From Thereva unica (Eukaryota > Arthropoda > Insecta > Diptera > Therevidae), in the NCBI GenBank assembly GCA_949987705.1, contig OX465284.1, forward strand, positions 117,347,052-117,411,051: a stretch of DNA of 64,000 nucleotides, read 5' to 3'. The translations under genes and the position numbers were made by a program. Shown here piece by piece: positions 35,590 through 47,500 of the stretch. The notes beneath the pieces were generated by a model that was not told the origin of the DNA, did no database searches, and saw only the letters and a list, made by a program, of their open reading frames with translations. Within the stretch, counting starts at the first letter, position 1. Each line of letters starts with the position of its first letter.

Positions 35590-37400
35590 CTCTTCACCAA
35601 ACCAGTGTTCCAATAGTCGATTCCGGAAAAATGTCTGTCGCCTTTTAATTCCTTTTGACGAACCGATTACCGGACAAGGCCAAGTTGACAGACACAGACT
35701 AATTTTGACTTGGTCCTACGTGACCTTACGGATAAGATCCGTTTGCTTTCTTAGTGGTCCTTCTTAAGTTTTCATATGAATGCATGCTAGAATGGTGTAC
35801 ACTTCTGTATGAAAACCAGGGGCAAGGTGCCTAGGCTCGCTCTACTGAATCTGCGGCTTTCACTCCAGAGTACGATGCCTACACCAGTCTCTGTTTGGCA
35901 GTTATCTAAGTACCATACTAGTACACCCTGCGGCACTTCAGGAAAAATTCAGGATAGACTATCTGCATAATCGTGCAGAAGCCACTTAGATCTTATCTAC
36001 TGTCAGCTTAAGAGAGCCCCAATAGTATTTTGGCCCGCAAGGCTATGTGACGAACCTGTTCCACCCTGAGCACCAGATTGTAAAGGACTGTCTGAGTGAA
36101 CTTAGCCACCAGGCAATGCCCTAATTTCCTTGTCGACAATATCCTCCAGGGTCTTCAACGCAAAAGATGAACGACTAGTCGGGCCAAGGTGAGGTTTAGC
36201 CTAGGTGAGGGTCCTGGCTTGGGTATAAAAGTGATGTTAGCATTTCTCCAGATAGTTGGGACGTGCAAAGGAAACCCTAATATTTTGCATAGTAAGGTAG
36301 GGACTAAGTGGCAGCATTCCAGCGGCATTGTGTTGCCTCCCTAATAGCTTCGAGGTTGAATGCAATATTTACGTCCGCCCAGGCAGCTTTGGTGGTTCTA
36401 GAAAGTGGGAGTGTAAAGTTTGAAGTAAGTAAGGGAGTTTAAATAAATAGTTGGGCCTGGTAATTGTGCTTGAAGCGATATTTGTCAGGGTTTCTTTCCT
36501 AATAGTGTGAAGGAGTCTTCGGTTCTCTTAATTGAACCGAAATCTCCCGCGAGTTTTGCTGAATCTCGAATATCTCCCATGCCCACTAATCTCTTTTAGC
36601 TCGCCTAATCATCCTATTATAGGTGGTTAGTGAGCTCTTATAATTCTCCCAACAGGCTAGGTTGTTTTCCACCTGCCGTATCTCAACTCTGGGAGCTCAT
36701 TATGTATTCCGCCATGCATTTTTCCTATTGCGCGTGCTCATCAAACCGGGGCAGTTAATTTTGTAAGCAGGAGAAATCGCCTCCGTATGCAAGTCCGCAG
36801 ATAATACGACATTCGTCGTATATTTGATTGAGTGCGTGATCTGTGTTTCTGAGGTTCCTTTGTGTCCTTTGTGTGGATGTGTCTTGGGTCTGAGCATGAC
36901 GGCTCGTCTCAGAACCCCCAGCTAGTGACTCACCTAATAAGCAATGCGTTGATTGGCCAGCGTGATGTCTATAACGTCACGTCTCCTGCTGTTGCCGTAG
37001 GTAAAAACACATGCCACGGTTTACTATGTCTAGACTCGTGGTTAGGAGCTAATCCAAAAAGTACTCACCCGATTTCTTTACTACACAGCTACCCCAGAGG
37101 CTATGAAGAGGAGAGTTTGCATCACATTCTACAATGATCTGCAAATCTTGTTAGAGTGATCAACGAGCTTCTTAAGTTTCTTGGTGGTGGGAGTTCCTGG
37201 AGTCTTAGGAGTTGGTAAATTAATCGTTCCGTTATGTAAGATATTCTGAAACTCTCGGGTTCGGATTCATTTTTCCAGGGGATGTCTTTGCAAGCATTGA
37301 GACCTATTTGGTCTACTGTGCCAACGCCGCCATTAAAAACCTTCGAGGTTAAGGCTTTTGATAAAACCCCAAATTGATTTAGGATCATTCTTAAACTTCA
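35590..37400 (-). mobile_element. R1-like LINE relic: endonuclease to reverse transcriptase
   Basis: The minus strand, from 37400 down, gives an endonuclease-like piece (ECDANSPLHSLWGS near 37130-37085, DWLLTTSLD-like near 37040, RRDVIDITLANQRIA near 37000-36950). A linker-like region follows (about 36900-36700), then VPTIWRNANITFIPKPGPSP near 36270-36205, the block that opens the reverse transcriptase in R1/Jockey-type LINEs. Below 36200 it decays further. Stops and shifts throughout; no functional product. Confidence 0.72.
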
Positions 37401-37404
37401 GAAC

Positions 37405-39625
37405 GAGTCAAGATTGAAGAGGCTAACAAATATTTCGAAATGCCGCCATCTAAGCAAGTAAGTGCCGGCCAAGGTATTTTCTGTCTAATACTTTTTCCCA
37501 ATAGCGTTTTTTATGGAGCAAATATGGACCAGTACAAGCTACAATATTTTTTTGCATTATGACGGCTAGCTGCTATCATATAGCCATCATATTAATGGGC
37601 GACTTTTAATATTTTTACGAGAAAAACTACTGAATTTAAATAAAACTCCGAAATTTATGACAAAATGTGATCTTAATTAGTAGAAAAAAGCGCTTCGTGA
37701 ATATTGGAGCAAAACATAATATCCACGATATATTATTTTACCGTAAACCAAAATGGGATAATTTTGAATAACTTTGAAAGTGAAGAAAAAAATAATGCCG
37801 CGGAGAGTCTTGTGTCTGAGGCAATATCTGATACGGCGATGCCCGCGTCGACAGGCACCTCTGCTTTGTTCACCTTCACTGGAATGTTATCAATTCCTAT
37901 CATCGCAGTAACTTAATTAATATTAATATTTAAGGGGTAAACATGAGCTTATTATTTTTTGTGCAGGCTGTGTGACAATACTCACGCAGACGATTAGCAT
38001 TTCTCTGGTCAATGGGGCTAAGCACACAAACACGTGACGTGATCGCGGTTTTTCGTGAAAACTCAACTCAATAATTTTTTTTTTGCCTGTAGGTCAAGTT
38101 TGAAGATAATCCATTGTTTAGGACTGAAAATAATATAAAAGAGAAAAGAGACGACATTTTGACGTCCGAACGTTTAATGGGAATTTTTCTAGCTGTATTT
38201 CTGTAACAAACTGATCGAGCAAACCACCTGGACGCGAGCGTGTACATAGCTGCTGCCTTTTGTTGATATTGTCCCCGAAAATCAATAATCTCGAAGATCC
38301 CTTTCATGATCTTAATGAGTTTTTTACTTATACTTTTGTTAACCTTAGAAAATGTAAAAATATGGCAGGCGATGACCAAATCTGTTAAAATCTGCCACAA
38401 CAAAAATTATTTTTATAATTGAAAGAGGCCGTTTTTTTCGAATTCGAAAAACTGGTGTCAGCCGGCTTAAGTCCAACACAAAGGGATCTTGCGCATGGGC
38501 TAAATCCGCTGAATTAATTAAGCATCGCGGCAAAAAGTTTTTGTTATGCCCCCACAAGAGCAAAACTTTATTTTTATTATAAATTGTTATCAAAAATCAA
38601 AATAAAAGTAAATAATTAATTTTTTGTGGTCATTCTCTTTCCTTTTCACTCTCTCGCTCCCTTCATATCGATTTTTGGCCGAGTTGGGTTTTGTAGTTTA
38701 CTAATTTTCAGACTCGATCCATATAACTTAACTCTAGCCCCAGAGAGAGACATGCTAGTTTTTTTAAGCTATATTTCAAATGGTGAACCGATAAAATATG
38801 GATGGTTGTAACCCGCATAATTTATATGGAGGAGAGATGTTTTAAACAAAGCATAACCGATTGCTGGTCTTTTCTTATTTTTAGTGTGGAATTATGCGGC
38901 TGGGCCCGTTTATATTTTATGCATTCCAGCAGTCACATAATCAAATTTTATTTGGGTACTACTGCGTGTTTACATTATGCCGATAGCATAGCCCAAACCT
39001 TTTTTGATTACCAATAAAAGTGTGTTTTATGCCTTTTTTGTAAAAATAACTAACTCAAAGAATTCATATTGGCTTGTAATTGACCAACCATAACAGAGCT
39101 TAGTCACACACAAATTTTCGGATTAAATCACCTTCAGGCATCTTCTAACAAAAGAATCCAATTAGGAGGCATGAAAAATATTCATTGTATTTGAAATATT
39201 GGATAATAAACTTCTTATTTAATAGTAAACAGACAATTTATGGTATATGTTAATTAGTTGAAGATGAAACGATTAGATTAGGCGAGCGGAGGATATAGTT
39301 CTTGTAGTTTAGTTGTAGCATTACGTCAAGTTAGATGATATTGTTTAAAAGCAACTAAAGAATTAATGAAAACTGTTTTTTGGCCAACGAATTTGAATGC
39401 TCAGAAGACAAACTACCGGACAATCCTATGGGACAATCCTAGCTTTTCGACACTGCTCCGTCCACTAATATCCTCCACTGGTCTGGGCGCGTCGTCGCGT
39501 TGTCTACTCCATTTTTCCAAGATAATTAGAATCTACCTTGCTGTCGCATCCATAAATCTACCCAAAAGATGTTAGTAGTGGGTTCCTGAACTAGACATCC
39601 TCCTAATATTATTATGTATGAGCTC
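37405..39625. other. AT-rich spacer, no gene recognised
   Basis: Small frames of 61-111 codons (for example 38068-38403 minus) without motifs. Nothing supportable. Confidence 0.5.
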
Positions 39626-39628
39626 ATC

Positions 39629-40385
39629 TTCTTCTTCTTAAATGGCGCTACAGTCCTTGCAGGACTCGGGCTTCTTGAAGTCTCCTCTTCCAGTCTTCTC
39701 TACGTCTTGCTAGCTCTCTCCAGTTTGATATACGAAGTTTTCGTATATCTTCTAGCACGTCATCCATCCACCTATTTCTTGGTCGTCCTACTCTTCTTCT
39801 TCCAAATGGTCTTCCATTAAAAATCCTGGCTAGCATTCTTTCTTCTGGAGCCCGTAGAACATGTCCAAGCCATCGCAGTCTGTTCAATCTTATGTATGTA
39901 GATATGTTTATTTCGTCATACATTTGTTGAAGTTCCTCATTTGTCCTAATGTGCCATTCGTTTTGGTTAACCCTTACAGCACCAAATATTCTTCTTAAGA
40001 TCTTCCTTTCGAAGATTTTAAGCTGGTTTTCTGTTTGTTGGGTCAATGTCCAAGCCTCAGACCCATAGCATAGAACTGGGCGGATTAACGTTTTGTATAG
40101 TCTGATTTTGCATTGTCTTGAAATTCCTTTGTTTTTAAAGACCGGGACTAGTGCGAAATAGGTTTTATTTGCGGCTACGATGCGTCTATGGATGTCGTCC
40201 TTTATATGGTTTTGTGCAGTAAGCATTGTCCCTAAGTAGATAAAGTTTTCTACAATTTCCACAATATGATCGCAAAGACTGATACTTCGTCCTAGCCGAT
40301 GTCCTTGTTTTGATACGATCATATATTTTGTTTTTGTGTCATTTACTCGTAGATTGAACTTTGCTGAGCTATTGAGCTTTATTGA
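39629..40385 (-). mobile_element. RTE-like LINE 3' fragment with open frame
   Basis: A 224-codon open frame (40322-39648) covers the C-terminal part of an RTE-like ORF2: NFIYLGTMLTAQNHIKDDI, LCYGSEAWTLTQQTENQL, ERKILRRIFGAV, LRWLGHVLRAPEERML and GRPRNRWMDDV. Just upstream the strand still reads DTKTKYMIVS. The 3' terminus (CTGTAGCGCCATTTAAG followed by AAG repeats) lies at 39629-39657. The catalytic palm is missing, so it is 5'-truncated, but the intact frame shows it is much younger than its relatives at 35050 and 42530. Confidence 0.85.
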
Positions 40386-40389
40386 AAAA

Positions 40390-42525
40390 GGTTTCCTTTA
40401 CCTTTACCTTTGAGCACATCTAGACCACATTAAATTTATTTGGGGCTGTGTAGTGTCTCCCTAGCCCGTGCCGATAGTGGGCTGCTATACGATTGGAGGT
40501 GGTCTTTCTTGTAGGGTTTATCGAACTTAATTATGTAACTTATTTTGGATAACTCTTTGCCCGGAACACCAGTTTTCAATCACTGCGTATCCAACTATAG
40601 CCAGGGGTGGTAGCACGGAAATTGTTTCAATTGACCTCGTCGTACAAAAGTTGAAGATGTTTGTATGAGGAGGTGGATTGAAACAACTTACGTGTTACTA
40701 CCCCTGTGCGATAGGGACGGTTTTATCCGCTGCATTTGCAATTTTTCGTTTGATCTACATAAGCATAGCTCTTCTTTGTTATGCGTCTGCTGTGAAACCT
40801 ACCATGAGGGATTTAAAGATGTAGGTTCCACATTTCCTATCATTGGCGAAGAACGTTCAAGATTGTATCCTTCAAGTACGGTCTGGTCTACGTAGATTTT
40901 TGATTTAAAGTAATTCAATACAACTTCCTTGAATTCAAATGGTTTTATGTGCGCTCTGCAAAGTTCGAAACATGTAGCACGTGATGTTTACACCACTAAT
41001 CATAGATTGGGTGCACAAGTTTTTTATGCTTTTCGTGTTGATTGAGAAAGAGCTGGGGTAGGGTGTTAGGAACCGTGGAGGTTACAGGTCGTTTACAACT
41101 ATTATTAGTAAAAAAAAAACTTACCTGTTTAGCGCAACAGTGAGAATTTCTCAACGGTAGTAACGGAATTTTCTGACATCTTCGGGGACAGGACAAATAA
41201 AGGCGGTTCTTTAAAATAATTTCATTTGATTCATTCCTTCGACATTTATTCACAATATAGTGCATAAATGAGCATTTCATCCCTCCGTCTTTTTATTAAA
41301 ATAACCAAAACACGAGTTCACCTTCCATTTTAAGTTTTAAAAAACCTCCATTTAATTATTACCTGAAACTGCGGCCACCTTCGTGCTGAGCCATCATTTT
41401 TAGAACAGCTGTCAATTGGCTGTCAGGCCGGTTGTCAAATATAATAGTGACGTTTGTGTCCAATCCCACTGTGCTTTTAATCCTTGCATAAAAAATTTAA
41501 GGGAATGTAATCGAGCCGTTTTTGAATTAATACTTTTACAGCAAGGACAAGTGATATGTGTGGTCAGTAAACCACATCACTAGTTGCAACAATTTTTCTC
41601 TTGGGAATGTGAAAATATCATAGTAGCGAAATTGCTTAAGTGTTTTTCAGGGGGAGTGTGTGGGCCACGGGTGAGGCAAACCTTTATTGACGTTTTATAA
41701 TGTGCAAATATTTTATGTATTTATCTCGGAAACTAGTCTTTAGTTATTCTATTTGTTTATGCATTTCTAGGGCGAAATTTGGGCGTAATATCTGTTTTGC
41801 AAGAAATGTCTTATAGTGTCCTTGGATGTTGAAACATCAACCTACGGAAGGAAAACTTGCGCAGGTTTAAAGAAAAGATGTTTTTTTGTTGTTTTGTAGA
41901 AACTACCTTGAAATATGCCTTTGCCTTTTGTTATAAGGATTTGTGGGCATTGAAATGAACACAAAAGTAGCTTCTCTATGGTAAAAATAAAGCGCGGTGC
42001 TTCATGAGTGTTCCTAAAAAGGAATATCAACTTTACTTTGGAATTCTAGTTAGAAGACCTGAATTCTTGTACAATTTTATGTTAAATAACGAAAATGTTC
42101 AACATTCTCAGTATCTATTGCATTTCAAAGGCATATTAAGGCCTGAACTTTGTTATAGTAATTAAGTCGTAGGCACATTTTGCCTTAAATTACAAGAATT
42201 TTATTAATCTTTGGCCCTTGACTTATTGGAGCTCCATGAGACTTGACCTGTAGTCCTGATGGTCCCCGTGAAGCGGGCAGTCCATGTTCAACTTGTAATA
42301 ATCCAAACCACTAGTTAACTTTTACGTAATTTATTGCTTAGTCTTATTCTGTAATAACTGGGCCAATGGCCCATTAAACTGCACTACACTGAGTTGATTT
42401 CCTCGGGAATCAATGCGAGATCTATTTTATCATCATTTCAACTAAGTTCATAATCCCATTCCATATTCGAAAATTCCAATTAGAAGTAACTGCTCTATCA
42501 TTACTTCTGTTATGTCGAAGCTACG
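40390..42525. other. Spacer, no gene recognised
   Basis: The 76-codon frame at 40665-40895 and the 94-codon frame at 40996-41280 have no recognisable family. Nothing supportable. Confidence 0.5.
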
Positions 42526-42529
42526 ATGA

Positions 42530-42665
42530 CTTTAGCATGCACGAGCTTTGGACGATAGAATGCATGCTAGTCAGGATTTTCAATGGTAGACCATAGGGTA
42601 AAAGTCGGATGTCGTGCCACAAGATATACGATGACTTCGTATATCGATTGGAGAGAACTAGCAAC
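42530..42665 (+). mobile_element. RTE-like LINE relic, left part (split by insertion)
   Basis: The plus strand reads VRIFNGRP near 42575-42595 and ends with ATTGGAGAGAACTAGC, the nucleotide match to the NWRELA block of the 39629-40385 element. Its continuation is found at 44150-44225 on the far side of a younger LINE. Confidence 0.7.
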
Positions 42666-44140
42666 ATTTATTTATTTATTTATTTACAGTCTACAGAGTA
42701 AGTCTCCAACAGACAGATGCCCGTAAAATAATTTACTATGACTATGAATATAACAAAATTAACAAAGACAAAAAAAAACCTTAGAAAACTAATTGTTGTA
42801 TTAAACACTAGGCAAAAGATGATACAATATCAATAACCAAGATTATTACCAAGAATGGACTTGAATGCATATCTATCTAGGGTTAAATCAATTGAATCGT
42901 AAATTTTATTAAAGAGGTCAGAGCAAAACGTTACTGGTTCATGTTGGCCATAAACAGTCCTATGCTGAGAGACACACAATAGAGGTCTAGATCTTAAAGA
43001 TACGCCAGGTGCATAAATATTAAAAAGAGAAAGCAATGAAGCAGATTTAATTCGGGAACATAAAACATCTCTGACAAACCTTACACTAGCGATATTTCTT
43101 CTAGTTTCTAAAGTCGGAAGTCCAAGAAGCAAACATCTAGAATTATATGAAGGAATACTGTTTTGCCAACTAATTTTACGTAGAGCAAAACGAGTAAAAG
43201 ACTTTTGAATAGATTCGATACGAGAGCTGTGGAATGAGCTAAGGGGATTCCAGACCACAGATGCGTACTCTAAGTGAGAACGAACAAGAGACATGTAAAG
43301 GACTTTTAACGTAAAAGAATCTCGGAAGTCAATAGAATTTCGTTTTAGAAAACCAAGCATTTTAAATGCTTTTGAGCATACTATATCAACATGGCAAGAT
43401 GAACTAAATCTATGGTCAAGATTAAGACCAAGATCACAAATAGTATCAGGAGAATCAATAATCACACCATTAATATTATAAGAATGAGAAAACGGAACAA
43501 TAAGTCGATAAAAAGACATTTTTTTACATTTAAGGGGATTTAGCTCCAACCTATTAGCTTTGCACCAAGAAAAAAAGATATCAAGTTCTTTTTGAAGAAT
43601 ACTACAGTCGGATAACGAAGAAATTGAAGTAAAAATCTTCATATCATCCGCAAATAATAGCGCATTGGCACGAGAAAATATACTACAAGCATCATTAATA
43701 AAAATTATGAATAATAACGGACCAAGATGACTACCTTGTGGAACACCTGATTTAACTGCAAATATTCTCGACATACATGTATCAATTAGAACACACTGCT
43801 TACGGCCAATGAGATAGGAACTTATCCAATTAAGAAGAGAAGAATGAAAACCAATTGCGCGTAATTTCCTTATTAATAGTGCAATATCGACACGGTCAAA
43901 AGCTTTGACAAAATCCGTATAGATAACATCAACCTGCTTACCCTGTTCCATAGCATTAATTGTGTAGTTCTTAAACACTACCAGGTTAGTGGTAGTGGAC
44001 TTCCCTTTCATAAAACCATGTTGTTCATCACATATACAATTGTTCACAACAAATTCAAGTCTGTGTTTTACCAGGCTTTCAAAACATTTAGGAACAGGTA
44101 ATAACTTCGCAATACCTCTATAATTATTAATTTTATTACG
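42666..44140 (-). mobile_element. 5'-truncated LINE with intact reverse-transcriptase frame
   Basis: The minus strand is open from 44140 to the TGA at 42832-42830 (437 codons including stop). It encodes most of a reverse transcriptase: YRGIAKLLPVPKCFESLV, EQHGFMKGKSTTTNL, DFVKAFDRVD, SGVPQGSHLGPLLF and FADDMKIF (catalytic -ADD-), followed by thumb and C-terminal sequence ending SILGNNLGY. The endonuclease is missing. About 140 bases of 3' UTR are followed by a (TAAA)n-type tail at 42666-42687. This looks like a recent, 5'-truncated Jockey/CR1-like insertion; clade is uncertain. It lies antisense, directly upstream of the first coding exon of INPP4. Confidence 0.88.
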
Positions 44141-44149
44141 ACAACCCGA

Positions 44150-44225
44150 TTACATGTACAAAGAGCAGGAAGAAAAGACTTCGTAGGACCCCGAGCCTTA
44201 CAAGAAATGTAGCGTCATTTAGGAA
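44150..44225 (+). mobile_element. RTE-like LINE relic, right part (3' terminus)
   Basis: GAAGAAAAGACTTCGTAGGA through AATGTAGCGTCATTTAGGAA corresponds to the final codons and 3' terminus of the RTE-like element at 39629-40385 (its TGTAGCGCCATTTAAG end). It completes the piece at 42530-42665. Confidence 0.7.
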
Positions 44226-44516
44226 GAACTAAGAAGTTCTAATTTGTGGTATGGTCGTTTGGACCACCTTTAGCTAAGCTGATCGAGTTTGAATGCGACA
44301 TTTGCGCTCGCTAGCTTGCTGTATTCATATTAGTACTTAAAGTTCTCTAGTTCTTCGTACTTTAAATTATGGATATTTACAGTTTCGACAAAACAGGACC
44401 GAATTATTATTATTGCATTTCTAAAGCCCACACAAAATATCTTCAAAATTTTCTTTGTCAATATTAAAATTCTTCTATCTAAATTAAACTAATATTTCTA
44501 CTGCAGGTCATTGAAT

Positions 44517-47500
44517 ATGAGATTTAACAAGCAGGAGCTTATATCATTAGCGTCATTTCCAAGCAATAAATTCACCAAAGAAGGGATTCTTCACATTACT
44601 GAGAAACAGGAGGGAATCTTCAGACGTTCAGAAGGTGAGTAATTATATTCAAATAAAAAGAATATTACATCATAATTACTGTCCATGTTAGCATTTCCCT
44701 TGGTTTTTGATCTACTCTTTTTTTTTCAGAGCTAAAAATAAGCTCTCAGCTCCCTTTTCTGTATTCCAGTCAATCCTAAATAATAAAAGTTAAATGTATT
44801 AATTAATTAAAACTGAATTCCTTGTTCGATGTATTAATAAAATTGCATTTAATATTAAAAAATAAAACATTTTACCGTGCATGGAATGATAACTCAGTCT
44901 ATTTAGATAAGCATTATGTGGTTTTGTTAAAGCATGTCTAAGTAATAGTAAAAGTCTTGCATTATGTTAAATGTTGACTTGAATGCGATTTATGTATTAA
45001 GTTAAGTAATTGCTGTTACATTTCGGTTATATAGTAGAAGTACTTGGTTGAGACACTATGTATTGGTGCGTAATGTAATAAGTCTTTCAAATTATATACA
45101 GTAAGGCCAAATATCTGCAATTGAACTATTAAGAAATTCAACTTAGCAAAAATGTATAACACACCCTTTTAAAATCTGTTTGAATAAATTATTTGTTCTT
45201 GATTATTTATTTATATAATAACGGAAAAATAACCATATGGACATAGATGAAAACGTTTTAACTTTATTGGAAACAACATAATATTTTCATTGCAAACTGG
45301 GAAACTATTTATATATTTCAAAATACTACGGGAATTTTCGAATTGTTTCGAGGGATGCAATAATCTAACACAGCGCTCGGCAAGCTATGGCAAGCGTGCT
45401 GCTAGGTGGCACAAGAAAATATCTTTAATGGAACGCCAAGAAAGGACACTATATTAAAATTTATGTAAAGAAAGTAGATGCTGACATGGGCCTGCAGTCC
45501 TGGAAAACTAATAAAAATCTTTATGTCTGTGGGTATTTATCGTCAGTTGGGGTCTGAAGATCTGAACTTCTTTTCTGTCTGAGTTTTTCAATCAGGCCAT
45601 GCAGGCTTGGCATTTGAATTAACAACCTGCTGTGCTAAACTGTCGTTTGCGTCTGTGTGTATGTAGGGAATCATGAGGTCACCTGCAGTCCACGGCCTGT
45701 TTTCCGGATCCCTCATGTCTTTATCCCTCAGTCAGACTGAGTAATGTATGGCCTTCATCGCGCCTTACCTGCCGACCTGGCCTTAAAGGGCATGGCCTGC
45801 CGGCGGCCTGTATGTCAATGGGGCCTTAAAGTTAGATCCGCTATTTCGTCTTTGCAAAGTTATTATAGTACTTTTGGGAGAGTCCCAACCGCCGAGGTAG
45901 TTTTGGGCCCACTACATCACCAAAAGAAGACGAAGAAATTGAAAAACAAAGGATTTTCGTGTATGTTTTAAAGAAAACTACATCACTAAAAGATTTCTGC
46001 AAAAGTTAGAAGAAATAGTAATTAGATTGTGTAAAGTAAGAATTACGAGATGGACGTATGACAATATCCAAGCCAAGTGACAGTCCCGTAAATGGACCAT
46101 GCATAGGGAAACAATTAGTGCTGTTGGAGACTCTAGATACCTTAAATTAGGGTAGGGTCGTTAGCTGCCGTCGTCCAAAACTAACACACAAAGAAAACTG
46201 CCAACCACTTAAATCCTTTTAGGATTTTGTCTACGTTTTAAGTGAAAAAAATAGATTTTCTCTTATATGTCATGAAATTTCAAAATAAATGCATTTTATT
46301 CCATATTTTATTTTAATTTGAATAAACTACAGCGCTTTCAATGTCTTAATATTAAGCCTAAGAGACTAGGAATCTACAGGAGAAATATCGGTGAATTATT
46401 GGCTGCCGACAGTTAATACTAATATATGTAAGTAACTAGGAAAATCTTGCGAAATAATCGTAACAGCCTTGCGCTATTATTAGCATTAATCCAACATTGA
46501 ATATTCTACGATTTTCTTACAATGTAGAAAATTCGTGTTTGTAGTAGTTGTTATTATGAATTAAATGAAAATTTGTTTATATTATAAACTCTTCTACGAA
46601 TAACTTGAGAAAAAATAAATTAACTTCTGTGATCTCTAAAGTCGCATCTATTTCTTAGTTTTTAATCCTTAATTATAATCTCTTAATCAAATTTGCCTTT
46701 TTTAGGTTAAAAATATTAAATGTAACAATAATCGTTTAATTTCATTTAATAATAGTAGTTGTGAATGGACTGTCGTACAGTCATTACAGAATATTAAACT
46801 CCATATTTCTTCTTGTTGTAAACCGATATCATACATTATCTTATTCTGGTTTATACGTCAAGCCAATAATGTTTTGGTACACATACATTCCTATTATCAG
46901 CGTATAATAACCAATAGCTTGTTTTTACTAAGTTTTTTTTTTTTGTTATTTTTTTTTTAATTTTTTATTTCTCAACGACCAATACCAATATTTCTTAACA
47001 GGTCATAGCCGTTCATCTGCTGAGTGTAGCTTTAAATCACAAAATCATACCAGAAGGAAGACGCTTAATTGTATTGGGGGAACACCCAAAGGTTGTAGAA
47101 CAACTCAATATATCATTTTAGCACAATTAAAATATATATCAAACACTGATTAATAATAATACTAACATATTTCCATAAGGCACAGAGTAGCTATAATATA
47201 TATGTTTCTCACTTATTACAATTGTCTCGAACTTTGTACACTTTTTGTTTAAAATTTGTTTTTGTTGGGATTGTTCTTTTCTTTTTTATTTTCAAGTTAT
47301 GAGTGATTTTGGTTGATTTAAATTTAATAAATATAAATATGTTTTATTTTATTTGCAGTAAATTTTGCAAGATGGTGTAAGCTTCATGGCAATCTTCTAT
47401 TTTATCTCAAGGATATTGATCAGTTTTCGACACCGTTAGGTGTGCTTGTTCTAGAAAATTGTCAACCAGTTATAAGGAGTGAAAAGCGTGAAATTGATGG

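Noticed and set aside
45360..45870. Possible hAT-like repeat near GCGCTCGGCAAGC
   Set aside because: No matching terminal repeat or target duplication was found.
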